A stretch of DNA of 64,000 nucleotides, taken from positions 23,835,269 through 23,899,268 of the forward strand of contig NC_132888.1 in the NCBI RefSeq assembly GCF_030463535.1. The letters run 5' to 3'. The DNA is from Salminus brasiliensis (taxonomy: Eukaryota; Chordata; Actinopteri; Characiformes; Bryconidae). The notes beneath the pieces were generated by a model. That model searched no databases. It was not told the DNA's origin and was given only the letters and a program-made list of their open reading frames with translations. Positions within the stretch are counted from its first letter, which is position 1; the number at the start of each line of letters is the position of its first letter. A program made the position numbers and the translations under genes. Positions 36,524 through 51,500 of the stretch are shown here, piece by piece.

Positions 36524-39500
36524 TTTTAGGATTAGGCCTAGACTAGTCTTATTACATATAGCTTTAAACGCTGCAATGCTTCTTTGCCGGGTTTAGTGGA
36601 GCTGGAGAAGGATGGAGAACTGCTTGTATGTTTTTTTTTTTTGGTTTATGTTCTATATAGCACCAAAGAGGGTTCTACTGTTCCCCATAGCATGAGCAAT
36701 GCTCCCATCAGTAGGAGGATATGGACTTAACACGTCTCCTTCGATACATGTCAAGCCAAACACTGTGTTTTTTTCCCAACTGTCGATGCAGCATCGCCGG
36801 GCAGTCGAAACACTCTGAGGAAAGTGCAGCCAGTTGTGCTCTCTCTGACTCCGGCTGCCGATGGCAAAGCGTTAAAAGACCCTTTTTTAAACAGAGCCCT
36901 TTCAGATACCCTATAGAATCATTATTACTTGCATTTCTATTGGCTCATTTTTCAAGACACCAGGGATACAAGGTTTTTTGCATGACAGTGGCAAGACAAC
37001 CAATTTATCAACCAAGTTAGGTTCTGATGTGAATGAGTTTGCTGATCCTGGCCTTGTATAAAACAAATGGCCCAATGTCTGTATGCAGAGGCCTCTCCAA
37101 CAGAAAAACTAACAAAGATCCCATTTGTGGAATTGATCCCCATAGCTGAGTTAATAAACCGCAAGCACTGCCCAACACACAGGCCCCCCTCCCCCAAAGG
37201 CAGGAAGGAGGAGTGGGCCGAAAAATAACCCTGGTGAGCATGACAATGTATGAAGCAGTGATATTCTTGGGGTATAAGGAGGAGAAGAGGCAATCAGCGC
37301 TTTGTTAGAGTGTCTAAAGGGGGCTAAAAGTGAGAGTGAATACAGTGTCTCACTTAGCTGCTATTAAGCTGGAAGCTCAGAAGGAGCTCCACAAGAAGCC
37401 TCAGATGAATGGACTTTTTCACCAAGTCAGTAAACAGACGAGAAGACAACAGGGCTCCCAGTTTGAGCTGTAAGGGACAGGAAAAAGCCCTCAATGTCCC
37501 TAAGGGTCCTTATCTGGGGGGCTAAAGCATCATCTGACAAGGGTCAACACAGACTCTCAGTGGGGCCGGGGCACCGACTGGCCCCAGCTGCAATGAGGCC
37601 TGATGATGAGGCTTAATACACACACCCTCGTTTTGCTCCATTAGGGTCAGTGTGTCAGCAGGGCACTGGGTGAGCAATTAATACCCACAATGGGGCCTAA
37701 AAGAAAAAAAAAAAGACCAAAATCAATTACTCGGTGGAGACTCGCTCGACAGAATTACAGCCAGGCTGCTGTATAAAGCAGTTTATTACCGGCCCAACAG
37801 AGCCCTTCCATTCACACTGATCCTGCACAGAGAACAGAGGTCTGAGGCCACAGCTGAGGAGTTGCTAGCGTTTTGGGGGTGTAAAAAAAAAAAAATGCAG
37901 ATATATCTTGATGCATCTGGCCAATTGTGCCAATCCTATTGCGGCATAGATTTTATTTAATGCACTCAATTCCTAAAATACAGCGGATGTCTTTGACAAT
38001 TCAGTTGTTTAGCAACTGCAGTCTAATGTTAACAAACTACAACTAAAGGAGTGAGGCTGGGCCAGTGTTGTGCAGTCAGCTGGTGTGGCAGACAAATTGT
38101 GTATTGTGAATCCCCTGTAGGTCCACATATGATATCTGGATTCATGGCAGTCCTAAAAACAGTCCTAATTCATATTAATATGTGGCTCTTAAACAGCTGC
38201 TGCTTTTGGTACTGTGTTCTGATTGGCTGTCCTGTATTGTGTCTGTGATCTAAGGATGGCTGGTTCGAATCCCGGGTACTTCTGCTTGCCATCAGCAGCC
38301 GGAGTCAGAAAGAGCACAACACGGGGGTTGGCTGACAGCACTTCCTCGCCACATCACTGCTAGAAAGGAGGCAGCGGCTGGCTTCACATGTGTCGTAGGA
38401 GATCTGTGCCAGCCTTCCAATTCCTATTCTTGGGGGCGTTGCTAGTGATGGGGGAGTTCACATGAACATCTGGGTAATTGTCCTTCCAAAGACAATAAAA
38501 AAAAGCAGTCCAGGCTAAAACAAACACTGATGTATGATGAATAGGCAATAAGAAATTCCTTATTATAAGCTTTAAATAATTGACCACTCAACTGAATCGA
38601 AACACAGATTTACACCCGTACTCCCCCATAAAGAAAGCCCAAGAATTAGTTCTGTGGTGCAGAGGAGTTAAACAAGTGCCTCTACAGTTTAGAGCCCAGG
38701 CACAAACGAGCGCGAGGAGGCCGGCCTTGTGCTGTCAGGCCAATTTCTTCCAGGCAGGACGAGAGAAGACCTGCAGCTACACATTCAGCTGCTCGCGACC
38801 CTGGCACTAACGCCAGCTGACTGCACAGCACCGGCTTAGCCCCGAGACTCCTCGCTGCTTTGTGACCGCAAATTAAGATTAGGGTAAGAAGAGACAAAGG
38901 CAAACAAACAGCTACAGAGGACAGCACCCACAGCAAGAGTTTAAACCCTGGTACACTCACCCCACCACTCCCCTCGGTAGTGCTTTGTGTGACTTTGAAA
39001 GGTTAAGTATACACTCTGATTGCAAAGTATACACTCTTCCAGAAAAGGGTTCTGTTTAGCAGCAAAAACAGTCATTTCTCTTTCCCTCTGGTGCTATACT
39101 GAACCCTTTTAAAGAACCATATACAGGTTTTCCATCACATCACTTTTAACCAGGCAATAAAGCATTCATGTACTTCTTTACAAAGTGTAGTTTCACTAGC
39201 AAACTCTTTAAAAGCCCACCTCCTTCCATTCAAGCTGAAAGCACCGATAGTGGAGCTCTGCGGGCTGAAAGCAAGCCTTGTGGTGAACCGCATCCATGAA
39301 AAGTATAAAAATACTCTGACCCACAAAGCAATGCCTTTTAAACACTTACTCGGAGGCAAAACTTATGAGTGACAAACAGACTAATCGTATATGCTCTCAA
39401 GGGGGCCACCACGTCACGGAATAGTGCGTTTCGTGCAGCGGCCGCATTAAAATTTCAGAGGCCCCGCTGGTCTCCTTTAACATGCAGGCAGGCATGACAG

Positions 39501-42500
39501 CTGCTGTAGTGCGGCCACGACCAGCAGAGAGCTGGACCCCATGTGCGGGAACAGCAGGACAAAAGGGGTAAAAACACACCCGCGGCATCCACCACTGCGC
39601 CCAGAGTGACGAGAGCAACCTGTCCATCTGACGGCAAGAACATCAAGAAATGGAATGGTGATTACTTAAATATAATTACAAATCATGCATAATTAATAAC
39701 ACAGCAAGCTGCTTAATTCATGACATTTACATTCTCTATCAGCAGGTGCGAGGCTTCGACTTCCAAACATTGGCATTATCGTCATTCCTTAAAGAAGACA
39801 GATTGACTGCATGCTTCATCGCTAAGACGGCGTAATCGGTCCTGGCAAATGGATTTAGTGCAGCACAGTGTGGTAAAACATGGCCCACAAGAGGAGGATC
39901 AAGAGGCCCACAGGTCAGAAATGAGCTTCTGCTAAAAATGGTGCCAGTTACAGTGGGACTGTGGGTCTGGGAATGACGTGATGTGCTAATACAAACGTTG
40001 AAACCCTTTAACAGACCTGCAATCCAAAACGCAGCAAACCAGAGAGCATTTATCAGTCTCATCTTGTACCTCCAAAATTGCAATTTAGACATTTTGGAGC
40101 ATTTTTATTGGTCCATTAACCATTTGGGTTTGATGCCACTGCTACTGTTGGCCACTGTTGGGCCTTGATTGGAGACTCCGGAGTTCTCCAGGGGTTCCAT
40201 AGTAGTACGTGTGTCTCAACAGAGAGCCAGTGAGCTACCACACCACGTGGTTTGACTGTCGACCTGGGGCAAAACTCCAGACACTACACTGGCCCACCTC
40301 TGTAATACAAGTAGCTTTGTAAGTCATTCTGGATAAGAGCACCAGCTAAACGCCTTAAATGTAACTTACGAAAACATACCATGGCTAACCCAGTGCTCTG
40401 ACCTCGAGATTGATGAGCTGGTATAAAGGTTTTGGTGTAGCGATGTAGCAACCAACGAATGAATCAAGCAAATGCTTGAGCTCCACCCACCCCTTTGTAG
40501 GCCACCCCACTGCCCTGTGAATCTCTGCTGTCCCTTGAAGCGTACACTAGAGTCATTCGCTTCCATACGGCTATAGATGTAGACAGACGTCATAACACTG
40601 TCGGCAGACTTAACATATCGCCCGTGACAGCAATGCTAATAGAAAAGTGGCCAATCAGGAGCATTCTTCAACAAAAAGGGCCTTGGCGACGGTTGAATAG
40701 AGAATTCATATTAGGTTCTACAAATCTGTTCGGTCAGTCATTTGCTGACATACGCTGGCCAACCGAACTGTGGACAGACTAACTCAATAGAGACACTCGT
40801 GAGTTTATCGAGGACACTGAAGTGAGTCATGCAAAAAGAAGCACTGCCAACTGTTCTGCCCTGTTTGAAAAGCTACAGTGTCCATTGATATGTATATAAG
40901 AAACTGGAGAACTGGAGGAGTCTTGGGTTGTGAAGTGTCTGAGAGTTTGCCAAAGTGTTCAAAGTGTTTTCTTCCCTCTGCTCAGCCCTTTTCTTACGCG
41001 GGATAAGAGCTGGATTAGCTTCTACATACAAACAAAACCTTAATGTGGCTTCGCCTACAATTATTCCATCTATCTGACTCTCTGTGTCCCAGTAGATGTT
41101 GCCGTGCTCTCAAGAGTGTTTGGAGGAAACGGGAGTCACGTTTCATCTTTGCTGGAGATCCCTTAATCCCTCCAATCCAGCTGAGACAGACAGGCCGAGA
41201 GAGTGCATCTACACACTGAACATATTCGCCCCTCAACTGCTCTGCTCAACAAGGCCGCCGACGTACAGCGTCTGACTGCTGATGGACAGCCACGGCCACA
41301 TGTCCCAAGGAGCTCACCAAGCAGTCAGGTTCGTCTTATTTTAGAGAACATATGGGTTGGAATGGGGCACCTCAGGACATTAGCAAGAGCTTTTTCACCT
41401 CAAATCCTTGGTTTTCAGTAGGAGATGTGGAGAGTACGGGCATTGAACTGTTCAACTTTACAGGCTGGGCATGACTAGGAATCTCATATATATATACACT
41501 GATACCCATTTTAACCCACTACCTTGGACATCTGTTTCAGACGCACAACATCTAAATCCTGAACGTGGTCTGTTGAGTCAGTCCGTGGTTTCAACAAAGG
41601 CAGTGTCCAGTCTGAGGGCTCGATGTTTAAAACAGGACATCTCATGTTTCCTGCATGTGCAGTAGAGTGTGTGTGCCAAAGCAACAAATCATGACTGGAC
41701 TTGGACTCCGAGTGGACTGAATTTACAGTGGTTATGTACAGCCCTCTCTTTCCAACTGCTGCTAGAACCATTGTCTGAAACCTATTGTTGGATCCTTAAC
41801 TTTCCCTCCCTGGGCTTTAACCGTGGGGAGGGTGGTGATGCAAAAGGCAGCAAATGCATGCAACAAACCTCTGCCAATATAGGTCAGCAGTCTTTCCCCC
41901 ACACTATGGAAGCAATGCATGATACTTCGGAACTGACTGTCTGCTTCAAATATATGGGCCTACCAAAGCGACTGCATTTCAGGACACGTCCACTGGGTTC
42001 TAAAATGACGGGTTCCTTTGAAAGGATTCAATCGATGGAATGATCAGAGCTTCAAATCCAAGCGCTTCCCGATTATCTGTAGAGTGAAACGGCGCAGGCG
42101 AGGTGACGTGGCCCGATTACTCACAGGTAGCACCGGGCAAAATGCCGTATGGTGACACACTTGTCACCGTTTGCGGAGGGGGTGGGGGGAGGGGGGAGAA
42201 AACTTGAGCCTTTGACGCAACGGCGCCTTCATCTCGCTTTTCCTAGCGCTGTGTGTGCGTTGACATTTGTGACTGAAAGCCATCTGCAGACTAACTCACA
42301 CAAGCCCTCCATGCTAAAAGGTCAGCTAAGTAACATCACTTCTGGTTTCCAAATGCTTTCCAAGCTTTCTTTAACATGGACTTGGGCTCAGACTGACTGA
42401 AGGTTTCCCTTCAGTTCAGTGTAGAGTTTCGGAGTTGCTACTGGAAACATGCTTTCCCACATTTCACTAGCACTGTTTATACCCAGACTGGCTCGCAGCC

Positions 42501-45500
42501 CGGTGGTAAAAAGGTGAATCAGCAACCAGAAGGTTGTGGGTGCATATCCCAGAAAAGACGCTGGTCATGGCCTAGGGCAAGGCATTTAAGCACCCACTGT
42601 AAATGTACAAATGCAATAGAACTAACTAACGGACAATCCTATCCCCTGCCAGTCACCACTCAGGAGAGGCATGTCCACTTACGCAGCTGCATGCAGATGT
42701 AGGAAAAGCATTCCAGTTACACCTGTTGTTGTTGAAGGTGCTCCAGGTCAGTCTCCGACCATCTCCAAGCCCTATGTGAGCGACACTTGATCTTAATCCG
42801 ATCACAATACATCCTGGGCATTTTTACACCTGGCTTTTCATGCCGTCAAGGGAAACCTGAACGTAATCTGATCACCCCTAACAAAAAGTGCTTGAGCTTG
42901 GAGGGAGAATCTCAGTTAGGACCCTTGTTATTAACACTCATGTCCAAGAGCATTTGAATCATGCCGGCAAACATTCAGCTAGTTTAAGCAGTAGATTTTC
43001 CAGGCCGGCTGCAGTGGTGGAGTACCGGACAGGATGGAGAGGAATCAATTCCATTACATTAGCTCCCACTGTATTCGCTGAGACCAGAGCTGACCTCCCT
43101 GATTGAGCTGCAGAACTACACGCATGGTTGCATACCCCGGCACGAAGGCCAGCATCACAACATCAGAGAGGAACTGATCTCCTATAGGAGGGTGGGAGGT
43201 GGTTAAGGCTTTTTTTTTTTTTTAGTTAATTAGGGCCATTGGTTGGAGACGCTGTAGGTGTTAAACTCTCCGGTCACATGAATACAGGCGTGAAACCTTA
43301 CAGCTTTCGCCCTCATGCCTACTTTCGCTAACTTCTTACTTCCTTCACACTCCTTCATTTCCTCTGTTCTTTAATTTTTCAGTAACTTTATATACTGTGG
43401 AAATGGTCAGGACTGATTAGGCAGGTCAAGGACGTTCACCGCCATTAAAAATCGTCTTCTGCTGGCAACTCCAAGCAAAATACTGGCTAGCTCTTCAAAC
43501 CTGTTTAAACTCAACAACCATGGACTCTTCTAAACAGCTGTCGGGGATCTGAAAATGAAGCAAATGGATGCCAACAAAGCAGGGAAGGCCCAAAAACAAA
43601 GATGGCTGCTCATATGCTGTCCAGAAAGGCAAAGCAAAGCCCTAACTGTCAGCAAAGGACTTGTATGCGAGGTGAATCAAGAGTATTGCAGACCTAGAAG
43701 TGTCCTGCAAGAAGGAGTGGGTGGATGGTCCTAAAAAATGTCCGGGTTTAATTATGTTTATGTCATGGGTATACTTTTATCCGCCAAATCAAACTAATCA
43801 GGAACATAGGGTTGGTGAAAATGCCCAACGCCTATAGTAAACAAATGGCCTCCGAGATATCAGTATTGCAGAAACAGTGAAACTACAGCCCTAATGCACA
43901 CATACAAACTGTGGAAATGGTAAACACATTTTTTTGACAACCTCATTTTCTCTTTTAATTACAGATGGCAGGTCTAATTTTAGCACGGAGAGCAGGGAGG
44001 GCAGATGTATGTGCTCTGTAAAAGGGCAAAGGCTCCGAAGGCACACAGCGCCTCAGTAATCCAGAAGAACGCCAGAGCGGATCTGAGAGTTTTCTGCTCT
44101 TGATGAGCTTATTAAAAGGGACGCTGCCCATACGAACGTGCCACTTAAAAGGCTGTGTCAGTTATCCCTTCTTAAATGCAGACAAAAGGAGTCCTCAGCC
44201 TGGAAGATCCACGTCTCGAGCGAGAGGCGGCACACGGGAGCCTCAGGGTGGATTGAAGGATTCGAGCCCTAAATAGAACCGTGGATACAGAAGCAGTTTT
44301 TACAAGAGCTGCTCTAAGCTCAGGTCTTCAGAAGCAGGATATCCTGTGGATCTTAAGGATGGCTCCATTTTTTGGCAATCCCCAGGATTTAAGAGTGCAG
44401 GAGGGTGCTGTTTTATCTCCAGAGGGTAAAACATGGCACGGTAAGCCCTGCCGCCTGAGGTCACTGAAACACGGCCCAAAATTCTCCTGATATACAGAGA
44501 ACTTTTCGCTTCCAGGAACTGATACCTAGAACCTGGACCCTGGGTGCTCTCAGCCGGCTTTTATATCTCCTTAGAAAAACTTTCGCACGTATGAGACACT
44601 GCCAAGAAAGCCCTCCTTCGTGTTCACAAGCGGTTCTCCAGTGTGTTGGAGGGATGCGCATTTTGTGTGGTACAGCAGACCACAGTAAAACATCAATAAC
44701 TGGAGGCCTTCCAAGCTGGTAGTGTATGAAAAGAAAAGCTTGGTGACGCTGGGAGCTCAGAGCGTGACGAATCAAAAGAGATGCGTATGAATTTACGTAA
44801 GCGCTGATGTCACATCATCCATTTGTGAGGGTTTTGCATGGTTTGCTCAAAAGTTCAGCACTGAGAAAGCTAAGCTTTGTGAAGACCAAATGCTAAAGTT
44901 TTGGGATTATCCACAGCTGAGCAGCTCAGCACCTGACCATTAGCTGTAGAGGAATTTCATTAGTGTCCATTAGTGTATACATACATGCCCTGCTGTCTAA
45001 CTGCAACTGTATAATCAATGTATAATACATGCCAAAATAGTCTTTACACATCCAAGTACTGGTACATGAGTCACATTCTGGCTCTGGGATGTTCTCTCAG
45101 GGCCTTTTCTTAATTGGCTGCTCAGCTCTTCCAACAGTTTCCTAAAAAAACAACATGCACAGTAAGCTGTGGACAGCCTGCCAGCCAAAAAGGTTTGTTT
45201 AAAAAGTTTTAAAAAGGCAGTGTCGGGAGAGTTAACAACAGTAATCCGTAACAAATGAGTAAGTACCTCTCTCAAACCCCTACACAAATCTCTACCAAAT
45301 GCACAGCATAAGAGAAGATCCAGCAGCCATTTCAGTCCCTTAGGGAAATAAACACTGTAGACAGTAAAAGCCAAAGTCATGGTCAACGTGGTCATTCCCT
45401 CTCACCACAGATAAATGAGGCTAAGTGAAGGACAACATTTTCCTGCAAGGAAAAAAAAGACCCTGTGTCCTAATAGCTGGAGTTTCCCAATTTGGCTGAA

Positions 45501-48500
45501 ATAACCTCAATTAGACATTTCCAGGTTTTCCCACTCCTCCATGCAGAATTCTTTCAGCTTCAGTGTTTAACCCAAATGACCTCACGTTTTCCCCAACCCC
45601 CCCTTTAATAATATAACAAAGAATTCATGGTGGAGTTTATGATTGGAGAGCTCTCCAAGCCCTGTAGTGACAAAGCAGCCCCAACTCATGACATTTCCAC
45701 CTCCGAGCTTCATAGTTGATATGGGTTCTTGTGCTCATTCATTTTTCCAGAGCACCTGGTTCCACATGTCTTGGTCTTGGTCTAGATGTTCTCTGGCAAA
45801 AGTTAGTCTTGCTTTAAGCTTTCTTTCGACAGCAGGATTTATTTTTTGTACTTGCACGCCCATGGAAATTGAACTTGTTCAACCTGGTCTGATGCTGAAA
45901 GAGCTACTTGAAGGTCCCATGATGACACATTTAGCATAGTTGGAGACTTGAGCATCTTGTTTTCTGCTCTTGCCACTTATTTTAAATGTTCTCCACTTGT
46001 AAACGTTTTAGCAGACAGTGGAACGACCAATTTTTACTTGTTCTGAAATCTCCTAAAGGCCTCAGACAGCTTCTCGAATCTGGTCATGGTGATCTTCACC
46101 GCTCACCTCTGAATAAAAGTCTGAGGTTTAAATAAGGCAGACTCCTCCAAAATCCTCCAGAACTATGTTCTAATCATCTGCATTGAATGTGGTGCACTCG
46201 ATTCTAATTGTAGGGGTTTTGAGAAGTAATAAATGTGGAGGTGTCCTAACTTTCTCTGCATGAGAAAATTACACTTCTACTAATTCCATTTAAAAAGATG
46301 ATTCGAAGCAGACTGATTCTTCAGAATGTGTTTAGTTCAATTACCTCCATCTCTCCACATGGTTTAAATGAAGATCAAATGTCTGTATGTATTTTTTTTA
46401 ACCACTGTAAAACAGCAAAGCATGTACCGCTCCCTGCCTTTTCCTCTGATTAAAATGATAAATGGCCGATGCTGTCTAAAAGACTATGAACTAGCCAGTG
46501 GAAAGCGTCCAAAAACAGCTGCTTCCAAACGAAAGTCTTCATCGATAAAACGGAAAGCTTGCAGAGCTGGTCGTACTTGGATAAAAACCAAGTCAGGTCT
46601 GTTCAGATATATAGGTCTGTTCAGGCATATACATCCATCAGCCATAAAATGAAAAACCAATCATGTCAGGTGAAGTGAAGAAAACTGATTATGGGGTTAC
46701 AATGGCGGCTGTCAGGGAGTGTATGCTGCCACTGAGGTGCCAGTTCTTGAAGGTGACGTGTTGGAAGCAGACAAAAAATGGGCAAGTGGAAGGACCAAAC
46801 TATGGTCATACTAGATGACCGGGTCAGAGCATCTCCAAAACACCAGGTCTTGTAGGGTGTTCCTGGAATGCAGTGGTCAGTACCTACCAAAAGTGCTCAA
46901 AGTAAGGAAAGAAGCCAGACGTGAACCTGCCCGAGGCTCACCGATGCCCATGTGGAGCAATGGCTAAGCCCATATTGTCTAGATCTACTCTAGTGCACAC
47001 TAAAGCTGGTTAATGCTTAGAGGGATCAGAGTTGTTTTGGCAGCACACAAGGTGCTAGTCAGGTGGTTTTAATGTTATGGCAGGATGTAGGGTTTCAAAG
47101 ATTTCCAAACTTTCCTCTAACTCTTGGTAACGGTGGAAAGCTAATCACAATTTCAAGACCCTGCCGAAATACTTTGCCAAGTTGAGCGATATGGGCCACA
47201 TACGGACCACCACCAACCATTTCATGGTTTATTCCATAATCATATCTCCCCCCCCCCCCTCCCCCCAACATGCTCTCCAACAGCAAGGCCGAAGTTCATA
47301 CAAAACGCAGCCTGCTGGGGACAAAACCAGCATTACAATGGCCATCAAACAGGATCACACCATGACTGGAACACATTAGCATGGGGCTAATCCAGGGTGC
47401 TAGTGGCTGAGGAGGGGGGATTACCTCACTGTATCTGTGCTGCCTCTCTCCGTGATCCTGCCCCACGACGGCAGGTGGGACGGCCAGATAATCCTTGAGC
47501 CCAATAACTTATCGCAGCGTTGCTTTTCGTCAGCCTGCATCTGCCACCCTTCTCTTCAGCACTTCGTGCTTATATATACGTCGGCGTTGTGGCTTTGTCT
47601 TTCCTTTGTATTTCTCCCGCTCTTTTTTTCTTTCTTTCTTTTAATGGATGCATTTTAAAGCTGTAATTTGTTAACGTTCTTTCACACAATGCACGACCCA
47701 GCTTTCTTGTTATAGGCCTATTTTGTCATACAATGCCTGACAATGTTTTTTTTTTCTCGCAACACGACCCGGCTTTCGTTAGGCGGTATAAACACGTCCG
47801 TGTGCTCCGAATGCTCCCGCTACTAATTCCCAGCCCACGCACTTTCACGACAGTGTTAAGGTCTTTTTGTCAGTTGTTCACAGTGGGTTGTGTTTTCCAC
47901 CACTTTCGAGTAAACCAGTACCAAAGCAAAGGAACGCCTTCGCCGTCACCCTACCAGCGTGAGCACGGACAGTACAAAAGCTTCTTAGTGCGGACCCTCT
48001 CGGTAAAGATGGATTAAATGAAATCTAAATTGACTCCAGAAGTCTGCTGTAGCTCTGAGGGAAAGGCCTTGCCAGGCTACAAAGATCTTCTTTGTGCACT
48101 GTACAGTGGGGCGGTCCGGGTTTACCAGAATTTGAACTACAGTGCATACAAACATTGCAATACTGCAATGTGACTGAAAAAGCAAGGTCTGCAGTGCATG
48201 GTGGTTGCAAATTACACAGATTTGGGAATAAAACCTAGAGAAAAATCCTCCTCACTGCCAGGTTAGGGGTGTGTGGGTGATTCAGAGACAGTGGCGTCGC
48301 CACGGCAATGTAAAATAAGCTTATTAGGTTTTAAGCCTGTGTAAGAGAGACTGGGTTATGAAGAGCACACATTGAGAAAATGGCAGTAGTTGTTAAAACA
48401 TGAGTTTGAATGGCCTCAGAGTAGCTCAGCAGTCTAATAAGCTACCCCTTGGCCCCAGGGGGGGGGTCGCAAGTCTAAAGCCTGAGCCATGCGGCTTTGC

Positions 48501-51500
48501 CATCAGCAGCCAGAGTCGGAGAGAGCACAATTGCCGGGGTTAGGGATGCGCTGTTCTCTCTTCACTCTTGACTCAGTGATGTTGGCCGGCATAGGCATCT
48601 GTTGGCTGGCTGGCAATGTCCTGATGCCGCATTGGCAGCAGATCTAAAAGAGGCGGCGGCTGGCTTCACAACCTTAGCTAGGGGGAGCTATGAAGGGGTT
48701 CAATTCGACAAATTATAAAAAACAAACAAACAAAAAAACACAATGTGCTTGAAGCTGTTTTTAGGTCTGTTTTGACCGTTATGCTTGTTTTTTGAGAAAT
48801 TCAAAATCAAACTTTGGGAGATGTTAGTACCTCCTGCTAGGTGTTGCCTACTTTGCAGTGGAGGGGCTCGAGGGGCTTGAGAGGCTCGAACCACCTTTAG
48901 CATACGGGTTCTTTTGCGTTTGTTGACTAGTTGCGACCTACTTCTTCCACAACAAGGGGTGTGAAAGAACCATGCTAGGTAATACCTCGCATTTTTCACT
49001 GGGCAACTCTTCCTACTCACCTGCGTAGTTCCAGCATGCATAACTTGATTAGAAACTGAACTGCAAGCTCTGAACTTTCTACACTTTGTGCAACTCGTGC
49101 TGCTGTACACTGTAGAAAGCGTGGAAAGGAAGTGCTCGTCCATGTGCTGAGTGGGAGGCTTGATTTAGCGCAATCCTAGCTGAGCAGAAGTATTTGGAAG
49201 TCAACCACACCCTCATAATGCCGCCTTACTGTCTAATCGGGCCTCTGGTGTCCTCGTCCTCGCAGGAAATGTGGAAATGCAAGTCATGGGCCGAGGAGAG
49301 CGCCTCGCTGGGCCCCGGTGTTGGAGAACTGGGCTGACGGCTGAGTCAGTTTGGTAAAAGTTGTTTGAAAGTGTGGCACTTTTTCAGGGGGAAGTTAACG
49401 ATTCCGCTCCCGTTATCTGCAGCTGAGTAACTGACGGGCTGAGTCATCGGGTGCTGGTGGACGGCGCGGGAACGCAAAAGGCACCTAATCTGTCATGAGT
49501 CACCTCCACCACCCTGAGACGATAGCTTCGAAACTTTCTTTTGCTTCTGCAGTCTTTCCCTTCCTCTCTCTCTCTCTTAAACATCCTCTGAAATCAAAGC
49601 CTCTTAAAAAGCTTTAGCAAGTCACTTTCCTCAGAGTGGCTTCAAAGCAGACGAGGAGGCATTACGTAATCTGAACGGTTCTTCTGCCTCAACTGCTACC
49701 CGTAGATCAGAGGGAAGTGTGTGTGTGTGGGAGAGAGAGAGAGAGAGAGAGAGAGAAAGGGAGGAGAATCAGAGAGACGGGGTTCATCATTTATTTGTCA
49801 GCAAGCTCATTCATCTTTGCAGGTCTGCCTTACTCCTCAGCCCAGCCACCGATTGGCTGGGACCACCGCTTTAGTGGCCATGGTAACGAGGGAAGGTGAG
49901 GCTCTTTGTGTCAGTGAGAGAAGGGCGTATGTGTGTGTGTGTGTGTTTGTGGGTGTGTATTTGAAAGACACAGCAGGCTAAGCAGACCTACAGCTGATAA
50001 AACCATGACCAGGCTCCTGTTCGGACCATCAGGCCGTTATCAGTAGGTCACCGTTGCAAAGACAGGAAGCCCCCCCCCCCCCCCCCCCCCCCCCTTTGTG
50101 GCTCCAGATGATGCTCCTCTTTGTTAACGCACAACTCGAAAGTGTGCCAAGACATGAATAATCTCATTATATGTAAATAATGACGTAAGCTCTTTTCATA
50201 ACCATTTGTGGGGCAGTACCCCCACAGCTCATTATCTCCCCCCCTCACGTAGATCATGTAACCACACTCAAAAAATGTCTTTGAGAATAGTCAATTTTGC
50301 CACTTTTTGGCACTGCATTAAAAGTGAGGATTGGGACGCACCCTGTTTTAAGTCAAATACACCCATAACTACCTTGTTTATGTCGCCGCAAGTATTCACT
50401 AACTATTGAGGATTTTCTGCTCATTACTCAAACTGCCTGTGTTTACGTGAGCGTACACCACAGACCGCTCCGGCTGGTGCAAACGCAACACTGCAACAAG
50501 ATAACCAACTAAATCACAAGCAGTGCTATGTAATACCATCCCCATAGAGCTGGGCAATATTTGAAAATATATATATATCATGGTATTTATTTGATTTATT
50601 ATTTTTTACGATATGCGATATTTAGCGCAATATTTCAGTGTATAAACTGCTGTCCGAATACTTTCCCGTACTAAATACCGTGATTTTTATTTTGAATATG
50701 CTGCATGAATGTCATATTGCCCAGCTCTACCATCCCCATAAACATCAGAATACCAGTTTAGTCAAATGAAGGCTGCAGGTTTCACGTGGAGCGAGTTTTC
50801 CGCCGTCCCGCTCGTGATTTGGATCTGGCACTGGGCCTGCATGAGAGGAGTGCCTGCTCATTGTTTACAGATTAGCTGTAGGGAACTCCACAATACAGAT
50901 TGGCTGTGGTACAAAATTTGGAAAAGCGGCGGTTAGGGGAAAAAAAGAAAAAGAAAACAGGAAGTTGATCAGCTAATGAATTAGCTGCGAGAGGAAGCTC
51001 TTCAGCAGTTCGTTCAGCGCAGAGGACCAGAAGCATCCGTCCAAGCACGTGAGGAAGTCACTCAATCACCCCCCCCCCCCCCCAGTCCCCCAATGGCGGG
51101 ATCAATGGCGCAGCTGTGTCAGTCGAGGACAGGGGCTTGGAACGCGGCGCTACACTGACACAGTGGAAAACTGGCAGCGAGGCCACGGGGAGAGTGCAAC
51201 AGAGACACCGCTGTGCTTGCTGGAGCGCCGAGCGGGACCACCTTGCCTTGCCGAACAGAACGGGGTCTGTTGAGAGGGGACGGGCAGGAAGCAAACATCA
51301 CAGGTGTCCTTTCACTCCGAGGAACGGAACCAAGGGCCGCGACCTTAACTCTGGCCGCGGTCCGGATGCACCAGTGAGTTCAGGCTTTAACCGAGGGAGC
51401 CGGCACCTGTCGTGGCCTATAAGAGGGCCTTTTCACGCAGACAGGTGCCTCCTTCCTCTCGCGCCGCGCCTCCAGCTGCTCCCTTCCCATGGCCAGCATG

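Noticed and set aside
38255..38290. Possible tRNA gene because of a perfect B-box GGTTCGAATCC
   Set aside because: No acceptor stem or A-box at the correct distance; the downstream body is a SINE.
47985..48210. Overlapping 60-70-codon minus-strand frames with Cys/His residues
   Set aside because: No splice sites or recognised motif, and all frames are short; treated as chance.
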